Shown here one piece after another: positions 47,501 through 59,086 of a DNA stretch of 64,000 nucleotides. Below the pieces are notes generated by a model. The model made no database searches. It was not told where the DNA came from and saw only the letters and a program-made list of their open reading frames with translations. Made by a program: the position numbers and the translations under genes. The stretch is from Magnolia sinica (taxonomy: Eukaryota; Streptophyta; Magnoliopsida; Magnoliales; Magnoliaceae). The stretch covers positions 82,291,959 to 82,355,958 of the forward strand of contig NC_080579.1 in the NCBI RefSeq assembly GCF_029962835.1. Reading direction: 5' to 3'. Every line of letters begins with the position of its first letter. Positions within the stretch are counted from its first letter, which is position 1.

Positions 47501-50454
47501 TAAAGAGCTGGAGCCGGTGCGGTCGGCGTGGCAAGAGATGGACAGCTGTTTACGCAGCTGCAGCATCCGCAACATCTTACGCAGCAGAAAAGTGATGCAG
47601 AAAACTCCTCTTTCCTTGCTTTCTTTCCAAAACATTAACGCTCCCTGGGACATTTTAGGATGGCCTATTTGATGGACGGTCCAGATCAGCCGTTTGATCA
47701 TCACCGAGCACACACCACAGCCCGCAAAAATCGGGTTACGTCCGAATGCGAATCTCTTTCGTTGTGGCGTTGGTGGGGCCAATTTCCTGGTGTTTCTCGC
47801 AGGATCCAATCCATTCATTGGATTGTGAACGTAAAATTGGTCGGACATAACTATTTTTTTGTGTTTTGGTGTGGTCCATCAGATTTCTCCTTACACCGTC
47901 TATCCTTCGTTTAAACGGCTAGATTTCGCTCCTCGCGATCTTTTGCAATTCTGCCACCTAGGCAGTGATAAGAAGCGTCATGGGGATCCGATGAACAGTC
48001 TGGATTGGACCGTCGAAACACGGTGGTGGCCCACAAAACCCAACCGCGGCTCTCTGTTCTTTTGTTTCTGCAGACGGAAACAGGAATTTCCTTTTTGAGA
48101 CGGTCAAGAGTCAGTTTGACCGACTCTCTGCTGCCATGCACGGCTAGTGCAATTGTGCACTATGTACACTCATGCTTAAGTGGGGTCCACTCTGATAAGT
48201 ATGAGAAATCCGTTCCGTCCATCTATTTTCTCTTATCTTTTTAACAGTTGGGCCCAAAATTGAGGTACATCCAGATTGCAGTTGGGCTCAGAATCTAGAT
48301 TTTAGGGGCTGATCTATCCATTGGGGCATTTCTAGAGGAATCCAATGAATGAAAATCTACTTGTACGGTTAATTCATAATCATCAGGCCATATATAAAGT
48401 TTGGAGCCGATCAGATGGTGGGAACCCTGTGATCTTTCATTATGGACATCTTTCAGGCTTGTTTAAAGTGAGTGGCTGGAATTTCTCTAATATCTGGCAT
48501 GTAAATCCTCTATCTTGGTCCCATGGAGTCCCGTCCAATGCCTTGTTGATGCTTGAGCGTTAAATCCATGCCTTTAGCATCCTTTTCAGTCCACGCTTGT
48601 AAATTCACCTTGCATCACAAACACGATTAAAATAACCCATTAATCAGTATCATGTTCGTAAACTCAGGTAATAACTGGGGTCTGATATGCAATATTCTGT
48701 CATGCCCCAAACCCGAAAATCAGATTCACGGGAATTCCGATCACCGAATCTGGTGCCGACAGCCTCCGTAGTTCCCCATTCTCGGCTCCGTACGCCAGAT
48801 TCTGATCCTGGGATCCTACAAGGAGGATTTTTTTATGTACATTTAATTCATAATAAGCATAACCACAAGATTACCCAATTCACAAAGGCAACATCATCAT
48901 CACATATCCACTAATATAAACGTTTAAATACAATACTGAAAGGGAAATACATAAATCGAAAATCAAGCTCCAGAAGGTCGTTGCACGCTCCAAGCTCAAT
49001 ACTGCTGCAACCTAACAATACCTGTACGCATCTATCATGCATAAGCTTATAGAAAGCTTAGAGGGTGGTGTAAGTGTGTGCACAAGGTAAGTGCCAAGTA
49101 TTTAACGCAATGACATAATCATACAATGTCGAAATAAGCGCAAGTTTATGAATCATACGTTATCAGAGTAAGCGAAAATACTGACAAATCCATGAGTTAA
49201 ACAATATCAGAATACGCAATACAGATTAACTATACAAATGAGGAACAATATCATAATACGCGATACAGATCAACTATACAAATGAGAAGTCATAAAGAGT
49301 CAAATATCAGATGTTGTATCTAAACCATATAAATGCATAAACACAGGTAACCCAAAATGCCATATGCCACAAATTTAATGCAATATGCGATGCGAATGGA
49401 ATGACCATGCTAGAGTGTGAAGTCGGGATGATAGTAGATAGTATCGCAAGCTATGAGGTCTATCACAAGGGACTTCTATCCAAACTAGTCTCATACCTAA
49501 TTTGGATACTCAAACTCAATGTGGTAAACTCCTGATCTCAGATTAGTCGCGCGCCCCAACCGAAATCCTGGTCATTGCGAAGATACACGTATCAAATAGT
49601 TGCACACCACCAACCCGAGTGGATAGTGAATGTATGAATGAATGAATGAGTATGCAACTCCTACTCAATAAGTCCACATATCAGTACAGTTCATCTCTGG
49701 GATCATCATCGGGGTTTAGTACACTCCAAATGGCACTGCCACTCTCCCAGCCGCACAGTCCAAGTGAGCATAAGAAACCTCACTATCTGCCTGGCTAATA
49801 GTCTGCCAATACCATCCAGCACATCGATAGCGGACCCATTCACGAGCTGGTAAAACACAGCCTAGTAATGCCCCCTACCCTCGGGCGGGTAATGCCACAC
49901 CCCCTCCCAACCGACCATGACACAGTGGGAGACGCGGCCTCCTGGTATTCGGCACTCGAGCGCTCATGTATCCACTCGGTCTCGACGTCAGGGCGTCTCC
50001 TGGCCACGAAAGTTTAGAGATTTTCACCCAGGGACATCTATGGCGCCCATATGCTAGAACCAAACATTTTGGGTGTCCCATTTGGCCATCCACGATATGC
50101 CTATGGAGGCCACGGCCCTGATGTCGCTAGGGCGTATAGTAATCATAATGCGAGACGCATGAGTCATACAATCCAGTCATGCATCAATCCTGCGCATACC
50201 GCATGCTCATGTGAGATAACCTCCGCCTATCAGGGAGTCTCATAACAACATGCTCAATGACATATGCAATGATCAACCACATCTCATAACAAACATGCAG
50301 ATGATGCGTATGGGCATGTATCATGATGTTATGCTGTCACATACTCATAATCGGTATCAACAACCAGCATCGACAATCGACCTCGTCAATGTGGACATTT
50401 AACCAACATTGCCCCCAAGGAATGGCCCACATAGAGCCAAACATATAATGGGCC

Positions 50455-50850
50455 CACGGCCTCAAACAAAGGCCTGATACACAACACAGTGGGCCTTACT
50501 CAAGGGCCACATATACACAACAGGCGAGCCCTGCTCATGGGCCTCAAATACACGACATGTGGGCCCTACACATGGGTCTCGAATACATCAAATGGGTCAT
50601 GCATCATGGGCCATGAATACATCACAATGGGCCTTTCTCATGGGCCTAATATACATCGTAATGGGCCTTTCTCATGGGCCTAACATACATCACAATGGGC
50701 TCCATCGCTTGGCCCTTAATGCATCACAATGGGCCTCATCACATAGGCCTCATATACATCACACATTGGGCCATAAACAAAGGTTGAATACATGTTACAA
50801 TGGGCTTGAAATACGAGCCGCATATACATTACATTGGGCCCTGACAATCG
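50455..50850 (+). repeat. GGGCCT...ATACATCACAAT tandem repeats in D
   Basis: Imperfect units of roughly 30 bp built on CATGGGCC(T/A)(A/C)ATATACATCACAATGGGCC, about ten copies. Confidence 0.75.
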
Positions 50851-50859
50851 GAATCGGCA

Positions 50860-51445
50860 ATCGGCCACGATAATCAAAATCAGCAATCGGATTACGATAA
50901 TCGGCCTCGATCGATAATCAGCTACGACCGATAATCGGTAATCGACCACGAAAAATCAAAATCGATAATCGGCCTTGATCGATAATCAGCCTCGATCGAT
51001 AATCGGCAATCGACAATCGGCCACGACAAATCAGAATCGGTAATTGGCCTCGATCGATAATCGGCCTCGATCGATAATCAGCAATCGGCCACGACAATCA
51101 GAATCGATAATCGGCCTCGATCGATAATCAGCCTCGATTGATAATCGGCAATTGGCAACGACAAATCAGAATCGGTAATCAGCCTCGATCGATAATCACC
51201 AATCGGCCACGACAAATCAGAATCGGTAATCGGCCTCGATCGATAATCATCCTCAATCGATAATCGATAATCGGCCACAACAAATCAAAATCGGTAATCG
51301 ACCTCGATCGATAATCAGCAATCGGTCATGATAATCGGCATCGATCGATGATCACACTCGACAAATCGGTCACGTCGGTTGGAATCAGCAATCGGTCATG
51401 ATAATTGGCCTCGATCTCTAATCGGCAATCGGCCACAACAGTAGG
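50860..51445 (+). repeat. GATAATCGG / CCTCGATC tandem array in D
   Basis: About 18 GATAATC words interleaved with GGCCTCGATC and CAATCGGCCACGAC, in higher-order units of roughly 40-60 bp. It reads like a degenerate minisatellite. Confidence 0.85.
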
Positions 51446-51549
51446 TGAGAATGAGGCTAAAAAGGCCTAAGGGAAGGTCACAACGTGGACATAAACCATC
51501 ATTGCTCATCAATGTGGGCGTCAAACCACCATTGCTCCCAAGGCATGGC

Positions 51550-54060
51550 CGCCAAAACATCATGACATACATCGTAATGGAACCTCACATCGCAATGGGC
51601 CTCATATACATTACAACTAGCCCACACAAAGGTCTCACATACCTCAAGTGGGGCCGTATCATGTGAGCCGCTCCAATGGGTCAATCATGCATCAAATGGG
51701 CTACATCAAGTGGGCCGAATCAAAGGGGCCGATTCAAATGAGTCGAATCGAATGAGTTGAGTTGAATGAGCCGAGTTGGATGGGCCGAGTCAGATGGGCT
51801 GAGTTAAATGGGCCCCCAAATACATCAAATCTGGCCTTAACCCATGGGCCCCAAATACATCACTTTAGGCTTCTCAAATACAACAAGTGGGCCGCACTAC
51901 TTTGGCCTTACACATCAAGCGAGTCACATCGTATTGGCCACACCATTGGGCCTTATATACATCAAGTGGGCCATATCAATGGGCCGTGCCAATGAACCTC
52001 ATATATATCAAGTGGGCCCATCGAAATTTCATCTGGACCATACCTACAAATAACAGTGGAGATAATGATTCCACCCTTAAAATTTTCAGGGCCCACCATA
52101 ACGTTTATTTTCCATCTGATCTGTTCATACGGTCACAAAGACCTGAATCAAGAGGAAAAACAAATATCAAACTGATCCAGAACTTCTGTGATCCCCAAAA
52201 TGGTTTCAAGGGTAAGGGTTCGATACTCCACTGATGTTTTTGTAGCATGGTCCACGGCAGATCTATCTTTTTTTTTTGTCTAGCAGCCATGAGACGAGCT
52301 CACCACATGGACGGGTGGTTTGGACGTAACACATACATCATGGAAAGGCTCGTCGTTTTTGGACGGTGTAAATAAGACCCATACATCTCGGTGTGTCCCA
52401 CATTACTAGTAGGATGTCCATGCAAATGGACAGTGGGAATATAACACATATATCACGAGGGGCCCCACAGATGGATGACGTGGATGAAATAAATACATCA
52501 CGGTGGCCCCTGCATAACAGATGAATAGTGTGGGTGCTGCACACGTGCAGCGAATGGGGCCATAAGTGGACGGTCGGTGTGGATTACTCCACCTACAGTA
52601 GCAACATATCTAGTGTACGGTAGCTAGCCAATCTACTTAAATTCAAAGCAGGCCCACGTGGCAGGTGGGTCCATAGGTGTGGGACCCACCAGCAAAATAG
52701 ATGAATAGTTGTGGATAAGACACGTACACCAAGGTGGTTTCCACCAGTGGTTTGGATCCATTTCATTGGATGGACGGTATGCATACACACGTCCATCAAG
52801 TGCATCCACGTCTGATGAACAGACGGCGTGGACACATACTTCATGTTGTGGCCCATGCTGCCATTACTGCACGTACAGTAGCAGTATGCAGGGGTCCTAC
52901 CGTCCTGTGGTGTGGACGGTGAGGATATAACACATACGTGTGGTCCCACGTGAGTGGCCCACAGAACATTAATATAATATATTATACAATATTATATATA
53001 TAAATATCATGGCAGGAGGCTGCCACCGTCCAGACCCATCTGGACGTTGCAATGCACTCAAGTTAAAGGTGGGTCCCACCCGGAAGTAGCCCACCCGTTA
53101 TCATTCAAACCGTTCGTTAGATGGGTCCGAGGTACGTGGCCCACCTACCATGTATATGCCATCCAAACCACTCGTTATGTGAGTCGCACCAGACAGGTGG
53201 ACGGCGTGGCTCACAACATACACCAAGGTGCGTCCATCCCTTGGCACACCATCCAGGGACGAACAGGGTGGATTAAACCATATCTCATGGTGGGTCTCAC
53301 GTGGTGTGGCCCACCCATTACATGTATATAATATATTATATTATATAATATTTTATATATATAACCAATGTAATATATATATATATATATATATACATAC
53401 ATTACATATATAAAAGCAACGGCTGTCCAGATCCACCGTCCAAGACCTGGACGGACGGTGTGGATCATTCACATAGGGTCCATGTAATGGAAGTCAGAGA
53501 TATAAGGCACGCACATTAGGTGGGTCCCATCCCACACGTGCAGCACGTGTGAGGTGGGCCCACGCCCCCATATGGATGGTCAGTGGAGGATACATACGTC
53601 TCTGGTGGAGTCCATGTCCTCAGGACGTTGGGACCATAGAGCTTGCTGATGTAAATGGGCAACAGCCCCACCGTCCAGAAGACTGACGACTAGGATCAAC
53701 AGACATCATGGTGGCCCTTACGTGTTGCACTCCGCACGTTATCAAGGTGGGCCCCATGTCACATGCATGGATGGGGTGGACAACATATAAACATCAAGGT
53801 GTGTCCCATTTGGATGGGTTCCACCGTTAGATGGACGGTGTTGATAAAACCCATACATCAGTGGTTGGCCCTACCCAGCACGTCCAAATGGACGGCTAGA
53901 TGGCATGGATATATCATAGTGGGCTGCACAATCATCACACAAAAGAGAAAGAGAGAGAGATTGGATGGTGGAGGGACCCCGCCACTATGGGCCCCTCTGT
54001 ACAATGCATACATCAAGTGAGTCCCACCATTTGTGGGGCCTAATAAAAAAAGACGAAATA
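51550..54060. repeat. Dispersed GTGGGCCC-family repeats in D
   Basis: Many partial copies of GGACGGTGTGGATA...ACACATACATCA...GGTGGGCCC. There are also short AT-rich palindromic patches at 52970-53010 and 53325-53420 (TATATATA runs). No coding sequence. Confidence 0.65.
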
Positions 54061-54909
54061 ACGATCACCCACCTATGATCTTCTCCTCCTTCTTCCGCCA
54101 AAGCATGCTAGAGCTCCAATGGATGGACTTCAACGGTTGAGATCGACTCAAGATGGTGGAGATGGAAGGTAGGAAGGTGGGCCACACTAGCTCTCTCCCA
54201 TGGAGCTTGGACGTGGGTTCTCTCATGAGATTTGCTTGAAAATGAGGAAAATGAGAGAGAGGGGTGGTGAGATGGAGTGATGGGATGAAAGGAAGGTTGA
54301 CTTTGAGGATGGGAGAGAGAGGGGTGCCATACCTTGTTGGTAAGAGAGGCATGGGTGTAGTACTTGTACTTGACTTGATTGATGGATCGATGTGACATAT
54401 CGTAGAGATTCTCTCAGAATCCGCAATGCGAGACGTTTCATCAGAAAATACGCAGGCACACATCTCCTGGCCTGGGTATCGGATCGATGTGCGAGTCGCG
54501 GCGTTGGAACCGCGGCAATGACGTGATCACTAGGGTACAAGTTTCGAGTCCAGCTGACTCTGATATATTCGACTCGTCTTAGGATCGTGCACAAACATTA
54601 GATACAGGTCGAGGGTCACTCAAATTCAACCGGGAGGACCGCGGAAGCCTACGGAACGGTGCGAGCTTGGATACGAGTCTCACAATATTTGACCCTCAAC
54701 AATCCCTAGTTTCCTTCCTCTGAATTCTTTAAGTTTTAGATTAATATTTCACCATTATTCCCTCAAATTCATTCGATTTAGATTTCGTCTTAGTCTAGTT
54801 CTAGTTCTATTTAGTTTCAGATAACGTACAGGATCCAGTCCCTTTGGATTCGACCTTGGTCTGACCAAGTTTATTACTACATCACAACCCTATACTTGAA
54901 GAGTGAACA

Positions 54910-55453
54910 GCATATCTAGCTCTTGATGATTGGTTGCTTCTATTGAAAAGATTTGTTCAGGATCATCTAGAATGGTCAGCGCCTTGTCTCTAAAAATGTA
55001 CTTGATCTTTTGGAGAAGAGCTGAAGAGATAGCCTCAACTTTGTGGATCCAAGATCGCTTAGGGAGGAGATAAAATGAAGCTGTGATGTCGAAAATCTGA
55101 AAAGTGATGGTTGATGTTTTGGGACTAATCAGGATCTCGACGTTAACCTCTCCCTCGACCTCTTTCCTAGAGATGGGAACCACCCTTCCTAAACTCTTCT
55201 TTTGAAGTATCGAAGATTGAGTAGAGCTAAGCAAATCACTATGAATATCAGAATATCCTTCTCGAAGAGTTACTGCATGTTTGAAGCTACACACTGATTT
55301 TGTTAGGGCTTGCGGTATGTTGATCGGGGAAGGGACATTTTCTTGGAGTATAACGATTGGAGTAGGGGTCGGATAGGCAAATGGTACCCCTTGCAAGACA
55401 GAGGATGTATGGATTGGATTGATTGGGGGTGGCTCTTGTAGACTTGAGGGCAT
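54910..55453 (-). pseudogene. Tat-type retroviral protease region (split)
   Basis: Contains VPISRKEVEGEVNVEIL, then ITFQIFDITASFYLLPKRSW and IHKVEAISSALLQKIKYIF. These match the post-flap part of Tat protease (MDTPYSYNMLLGRPWIH in relatives). The active-site DTG portion is not recognisable. It ends at the X1 insertion. Confidence 0.7.
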
Positions 55454-55479
55454 GACGATTAGACTGGATGGAGATGCCC

Positions 55480-57540
55480 TTACATATTTAAGGGCGCAGA
55501 GATTGGACTGGTCGAGTGTGCCCCTTGCAGAATCAGGAGTATTGATGTTAGGCTAGCAGTGATTGAATAAATGGATTGGACTGGATGGCAAGGCGATTCT
55601 CCCTGAATGATATTGTTGGTAGGGGTTCCTGATGAACTGGGGCATACTTGATACGGTGGCAGGGAATTCTGGAGGATGTAGTTGGTGGCAACAACAACAG
55701 GAGAGGTAATTACAATCCTTTGGCTATCAATTAGATCTTGGACCACATGTTTCAAGGTGAAACAATGGTCCGTTGTGTGGCCTAGAGATTGGTGATATGC
55801 ACAATACTCATTCTCATTATAGTTTGGTGGTAGAGGGTTTGGTGGAGGCCTAGGCAATAACGGTGTAAGTATTTGCTTTTGGACTAGCATGGCTAGTATC
55901 TCACTGTAGGTTTGGGCTATTGGTGTAAACTGCCTAGGCTCCCATGCCATCCTCATTTATTGACAATAATCGGGGTATTAAGGAATCTCTATTTGCTATT
56001 GTTGTTGCCATTGTCTTTCTCAAAGGGTGAATTGAGTGCTTTGGGTAGATGTGACAAGGTTGTCTTCTTCTGTTGGATGGAGGTCAGGAAAACTTTTGTT
56101 ATTATTCTCGTATCTAGTAGGCCTTCCTTCCACTATCCGTTATACTAGGGAGGCCTGACGAGGCCACCAGGGGGAGATCGTCCCACCCCTTATTCCAGTT
56201 TCGACTCGTTCCTCAACGTGGATGAGTTGGGTAAAGTTGGCATATGGATACGAGACGAGGTATCTAGAAATACTCAAGTTTGTCATGTGAATGATCATGT
56301 AGATTTGCTCCTCGTCATCAATGGGTGTTTTCATTTTGGCAGCCATGGCCCGCCACCGTCCAACGTAAGTTGACAATGACTCATCATTCATTTACCTTAA
56401 GGCAGCAGGATCCACCTTTTTGGACTCTACATTAAGATTATACACAAAACGATCAATGAAAGCTTAAGAAAGTTGTTCCCAAGTTTTAATTCGATGATAG
56501 TTTAATGATGTGTACCAATCTAATGCATCACCTTTCAAAGATTTTTGAAATAGACGGATCAATGCTCCATCATTACCTACCACAATGTTAAGCTCCCCAC
56601 AAAATGCTCTTAAGTGGTCCATAGGACACCCCGTACCATCATATCTTTTGAATTTTGGTACCTTGAAGTCTTGAGGTAACTTTGCATCGAGAAAGGGACA
56701 AAGATCTCTGAACTTGGTGATCCACTCTCTACTGCCTTTGCAGCTGATTTTGCATCAATTGGAGCTGTTCACGTAGCTCCTTGATTTCTGATCAGTTTGC
56801 TTCAGGGTATCTTGCCACTTGCTGTATAGCTTGGGCTGTTTCTTCATCATAAGGGTCTATCTCGTAGACCCTCTGATTTACATGGATGGGGGGTTGTTAA
56901 AAAGAAGATAGACTCTTGGTTGTGGGAGGTAATTTGAATTGAACTCCACTCCCTTTTGGGGGAGGGTGCGATGTTCAGAAATGGCTCCCGCCTAGGGTAT
57001 CTGCCAAATCCTGGTTATAACTCCCGTTAGGGGGAGTATGTTGGACTTGAAATTGGCTCCCTTCGTGGGCATCCGCCAATTCTTGTCTGTGACTCCTGTT
57101 AGGGAGAGCCTGTGTTGTGATGTGATTGTGATTCCCATTTTCAGAGATATGTGCTTAAAAATGTACTAGAAGATATGTGGGCAGGTTGTTCCCGTTTGTA
57201 GGAGGATGATGTTGGTGATCTTGTGCTAATTTAGTAGGGAAAGGTAAAATGGGATTAGCTGGTGGAGGAAGAGAGAAAGCGAAAGGAAGTTGTGGGATTG
57301 AACTGTTTTGAGCACTAGGTTGTGCTGCCTGCATGCTCGGAATGATGCCTGGTACTAGGTGAAGTAGTAGTTCCTACATTGCCTTGAGATTTTGAGTCAT
57401 CTCATTCATGGTTGCGGTAGCTGTTAAATATGTGGGATTTGCTAGAGGTGCCGACGTCGGTGCCAGTGCTTCAGGAGCTGGCAAAGCTATCAGCTCTTCT
57501 TCTTAGGTAGCCATTGTTGTGCGAGATCGAGTAGTCATAG
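55480..57540 (-). pseudogene. Tat-type gag (decayed)
   Basis: N-terminal part (57540-56700) is disrupted and proline-rich, ending in a coiled-coil-like stretch (EIKELREQLQLMQNQLQRQ). The gag core at 56391-56140 reads SLSTYVGRWRAMAAKM. The C-terminal part (55956-55480) contains PPNPLPPNYNENEYCAYHQS and GHTTDHCFTLKHVVQDLIDS, the Cys/His knuckle-like motif typical of Tat/Ogre gag. Several stops and frameshifts. Confidence 0.82.
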
Positions 57541-57679
57541 CTGAGATTGGTGCTCAAGTAAGTGTAAGCCAAAGATTGATTTATTTATTTTTTTATAGAT
57601 GCAATGTATGAAGAATGTCTCTTAAGATTGGAGTACCACACGTTTTCAAGTCGGGTCTCAGCTAGTATACTTTAGCAAG

Positions 57680-57697
57680 TCCCCAATGGAGTCACCA
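57680..57697 (-). other. Primer binding site of the Tat-like element
   Basis: The minus strand reads TGGTGACTCCATTGGGGA, three bases inside the 5' LTR. Its complement ends in CCA, as a tRNA does. Similar sites are used by Ogre/Tat elements; the tRNA identity was not determined. Confidence 0.7.
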
Positions 57698-57700
57698 TTC

Positions 57701-59086
57701 TGTGAATACTGGGAAATCGACACCCACGCTTGTTTTGGCAATTTTTGTCGGGTTTTTGTTTGTTTGACAAAGGGGGTGATTGAATATGATGTCTTGGAGT
57801 CGCCACTAGCCACTTAATCCAAAATCCTGCAGTCAGCTATAACCTGCAGAATATGCAAAACTAGAGAATCCGAAGACTCCCTTACTTTAAATTGACTCCT
57901 GGTCTGCGATTCGGAATTCTGAGTAAGGGACCTCGATTACAAAGAGGGAAGGTGTTAGGCACCTTCTCTGCCTGTACAAGTGTACGATCTGTACTCCGTG
58001 TGATAAAGTAATCTTAAGGGATGGGATGACATGATCGAAGTGGGACTAGGCAAACTCAGATTTCTGATATAGCAAAATTCAAGATTCCAGCAAGCTACAA
58101 AGCATTCGTCCAAGGAATGTCTAGAAAAGCAGATGCGATGATGTTAATATAGTATAAAAAAAAAGGACTAGACTACCATGAGTTTCTAATGTGACAGGAT
58201 CCGATTTTTGACAAGTCACAGAGCATACATTTAAAGGTGATCTAGAGGAGCAAGGTGGTTGAGAAGGAAAATAATGATATAATGAATGCTTTATCGAAGT
58301 TAGTATGATCTTTTGCTTGCACTCGATATAGCTAGGACATGAAGTGCACCATGACTAACCCGGATAGGATTGTAGGAGTTGAGGATGGCTTGGAAGAGGC
58401 TAGGGGAAGGTTAAAGGGTGGGGCTTAAAGACTCAAGAACTCTCTTTCACTCTCACTCACTTACTCTTCCTCTCTCTCTTACTCTCCCTTAGAAAATTTT
58501 GAGAATTTTATCTCTTGGGTAGAAGTGTTGTTGTGAAATGAAGAGAGGTGAAGGATATTTATATCCTTTTGGGATGACGCTTTGGTAATTCTAGGGTTTG
58601 TAGAGGGTAAATGCTGACATGACAGCTTGTAATCGGTTGAGGGAAGAGAAGTGTCATGTGGCATGCTCTTATAAGCTCTTTAGATTTGATAAAATGGTAA
58701 ATGGATGAACTTCGAGAGTAATTCTATAGGAAAGTTGACTTCGGGAGTAATTCAGAGGAGACACCTATCGGATAGGGGACAGTACTCCGATTACCGCTGG
58801 CGGTAGTCAGACTACCGGCCGGGCTGGGTTTTCCTTGGGTTTTGGCTGGGGGGCCTGTTTGGGGGCCTCTAGTCAACCCAAAGCCTGTTTTCGGATGTTT
58901 TAGATCAAAATGCCTGGGTATGTTTTTGGTAACTGGATCGATTTTCAAGTAGTCTCTGATTCAGATAATGGTTTAAGTTGGGGTTTAGGTTAGGGTTAGG
59001 GTTTAGGGAATGGTTGTGGTTTCCGACTCTCTTCCTAAGGGTCATCCTTGCCTTATCAAGTTGCTAGCCTAGGTGGGGTGTCTACA
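57701..59086 (-). repeat. Right LTR (5' LTR) of the Tat-like element
   Basis: 1386 bp, matching 38148-39566, with the same telomere-like stretch (58978-59008). TACCT follows at 59087-59091. Confidence 0.9.

Larger units (their letters stand above)
48698..54684 (+). mobile_element. Single insertion D: about 6-kb LTR-like element
   Basis: Begins TGTCATGCCCC and ends GAGTCTCACA. ATATT flanks it at 48692-48696 (one extra C before the TG) and 54685-54689. Removing it restores the X2 sequence GCAATATTTGACCC. The first 1.7 kb matches the LTR fragments at 34439-35818 and, inverted, about 62900-64000. There is no second copy of the start sequence inside, no coding domain and no primer site, so it behaves as one very long solo LTR. 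Confidence 0.75.
46603..54701 (-). mobile_element. Solo LTR X2, inverted copy nested inside X1
   Basis: Begins TGTTCACTCC (complement of the X 3' end) at 46603 and ends CCCTCAACA (complement of the X start) at 54701. ATCCC flanks it at 46598-46602 and 54702-54706. It has the same family features, including TATAAAAAGAAAG on the minus strand near 47460. It is itself split by element D between 48696 and 54685. Confidence 0.85.
44553..54909 (+). mobile_element. Solo LTR X1 (about 2.25 kb) split by later insertions
   Basis: Begins TGTTGAGGGTCAAATATT at 44553, continues to 46602, resumes at 54707 and ends GAGTGAACA at 54909. GCATA flanks both ends. A TATA-type word, CTATAAAAG, lies at 45919-45927, fitting an LTR promoter. 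No internal region or partner LTR in the same orientation is present. Confidence 0.85.
38148..59086 (-). mobile_element. Tat-like Ty3/gypsy element, non-autonomous, 20.9 kb with nested insertions
   Basis: Paired LTRs (38148-39566 and 57701-59086) begin TGTGAATRCT and end GTGTCTACA. A primer-binding-type site sits beside the right LTR and a purine-rich tract beside the left one, so the element reads on the minus strand. Internal coding: gag (57540-55480), protease (55453-54910) and a protease-RT spacer (43763-43446). RT, RNase H and integrase are absent. Two insertions, at 40616-41860 and 44553-54909, account for about 11.6 kb of its length. The LTRs are visibly diverged, so it is old. Confidence 0.88.

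Noticed and set aside
50489-51278. Tandem arrays considered as CRISPR or satellite centromere DNA
   Set aside because: Repeats are degenerate, without unique spacers, and confined to one insertion of a plant retroelement.
52593-54594. Several 80-130-codon ORFs on both strands
   Set aside because: They lie in GTGGGCCC-family repeats inside element D, have repeat-driven composition and no domain.
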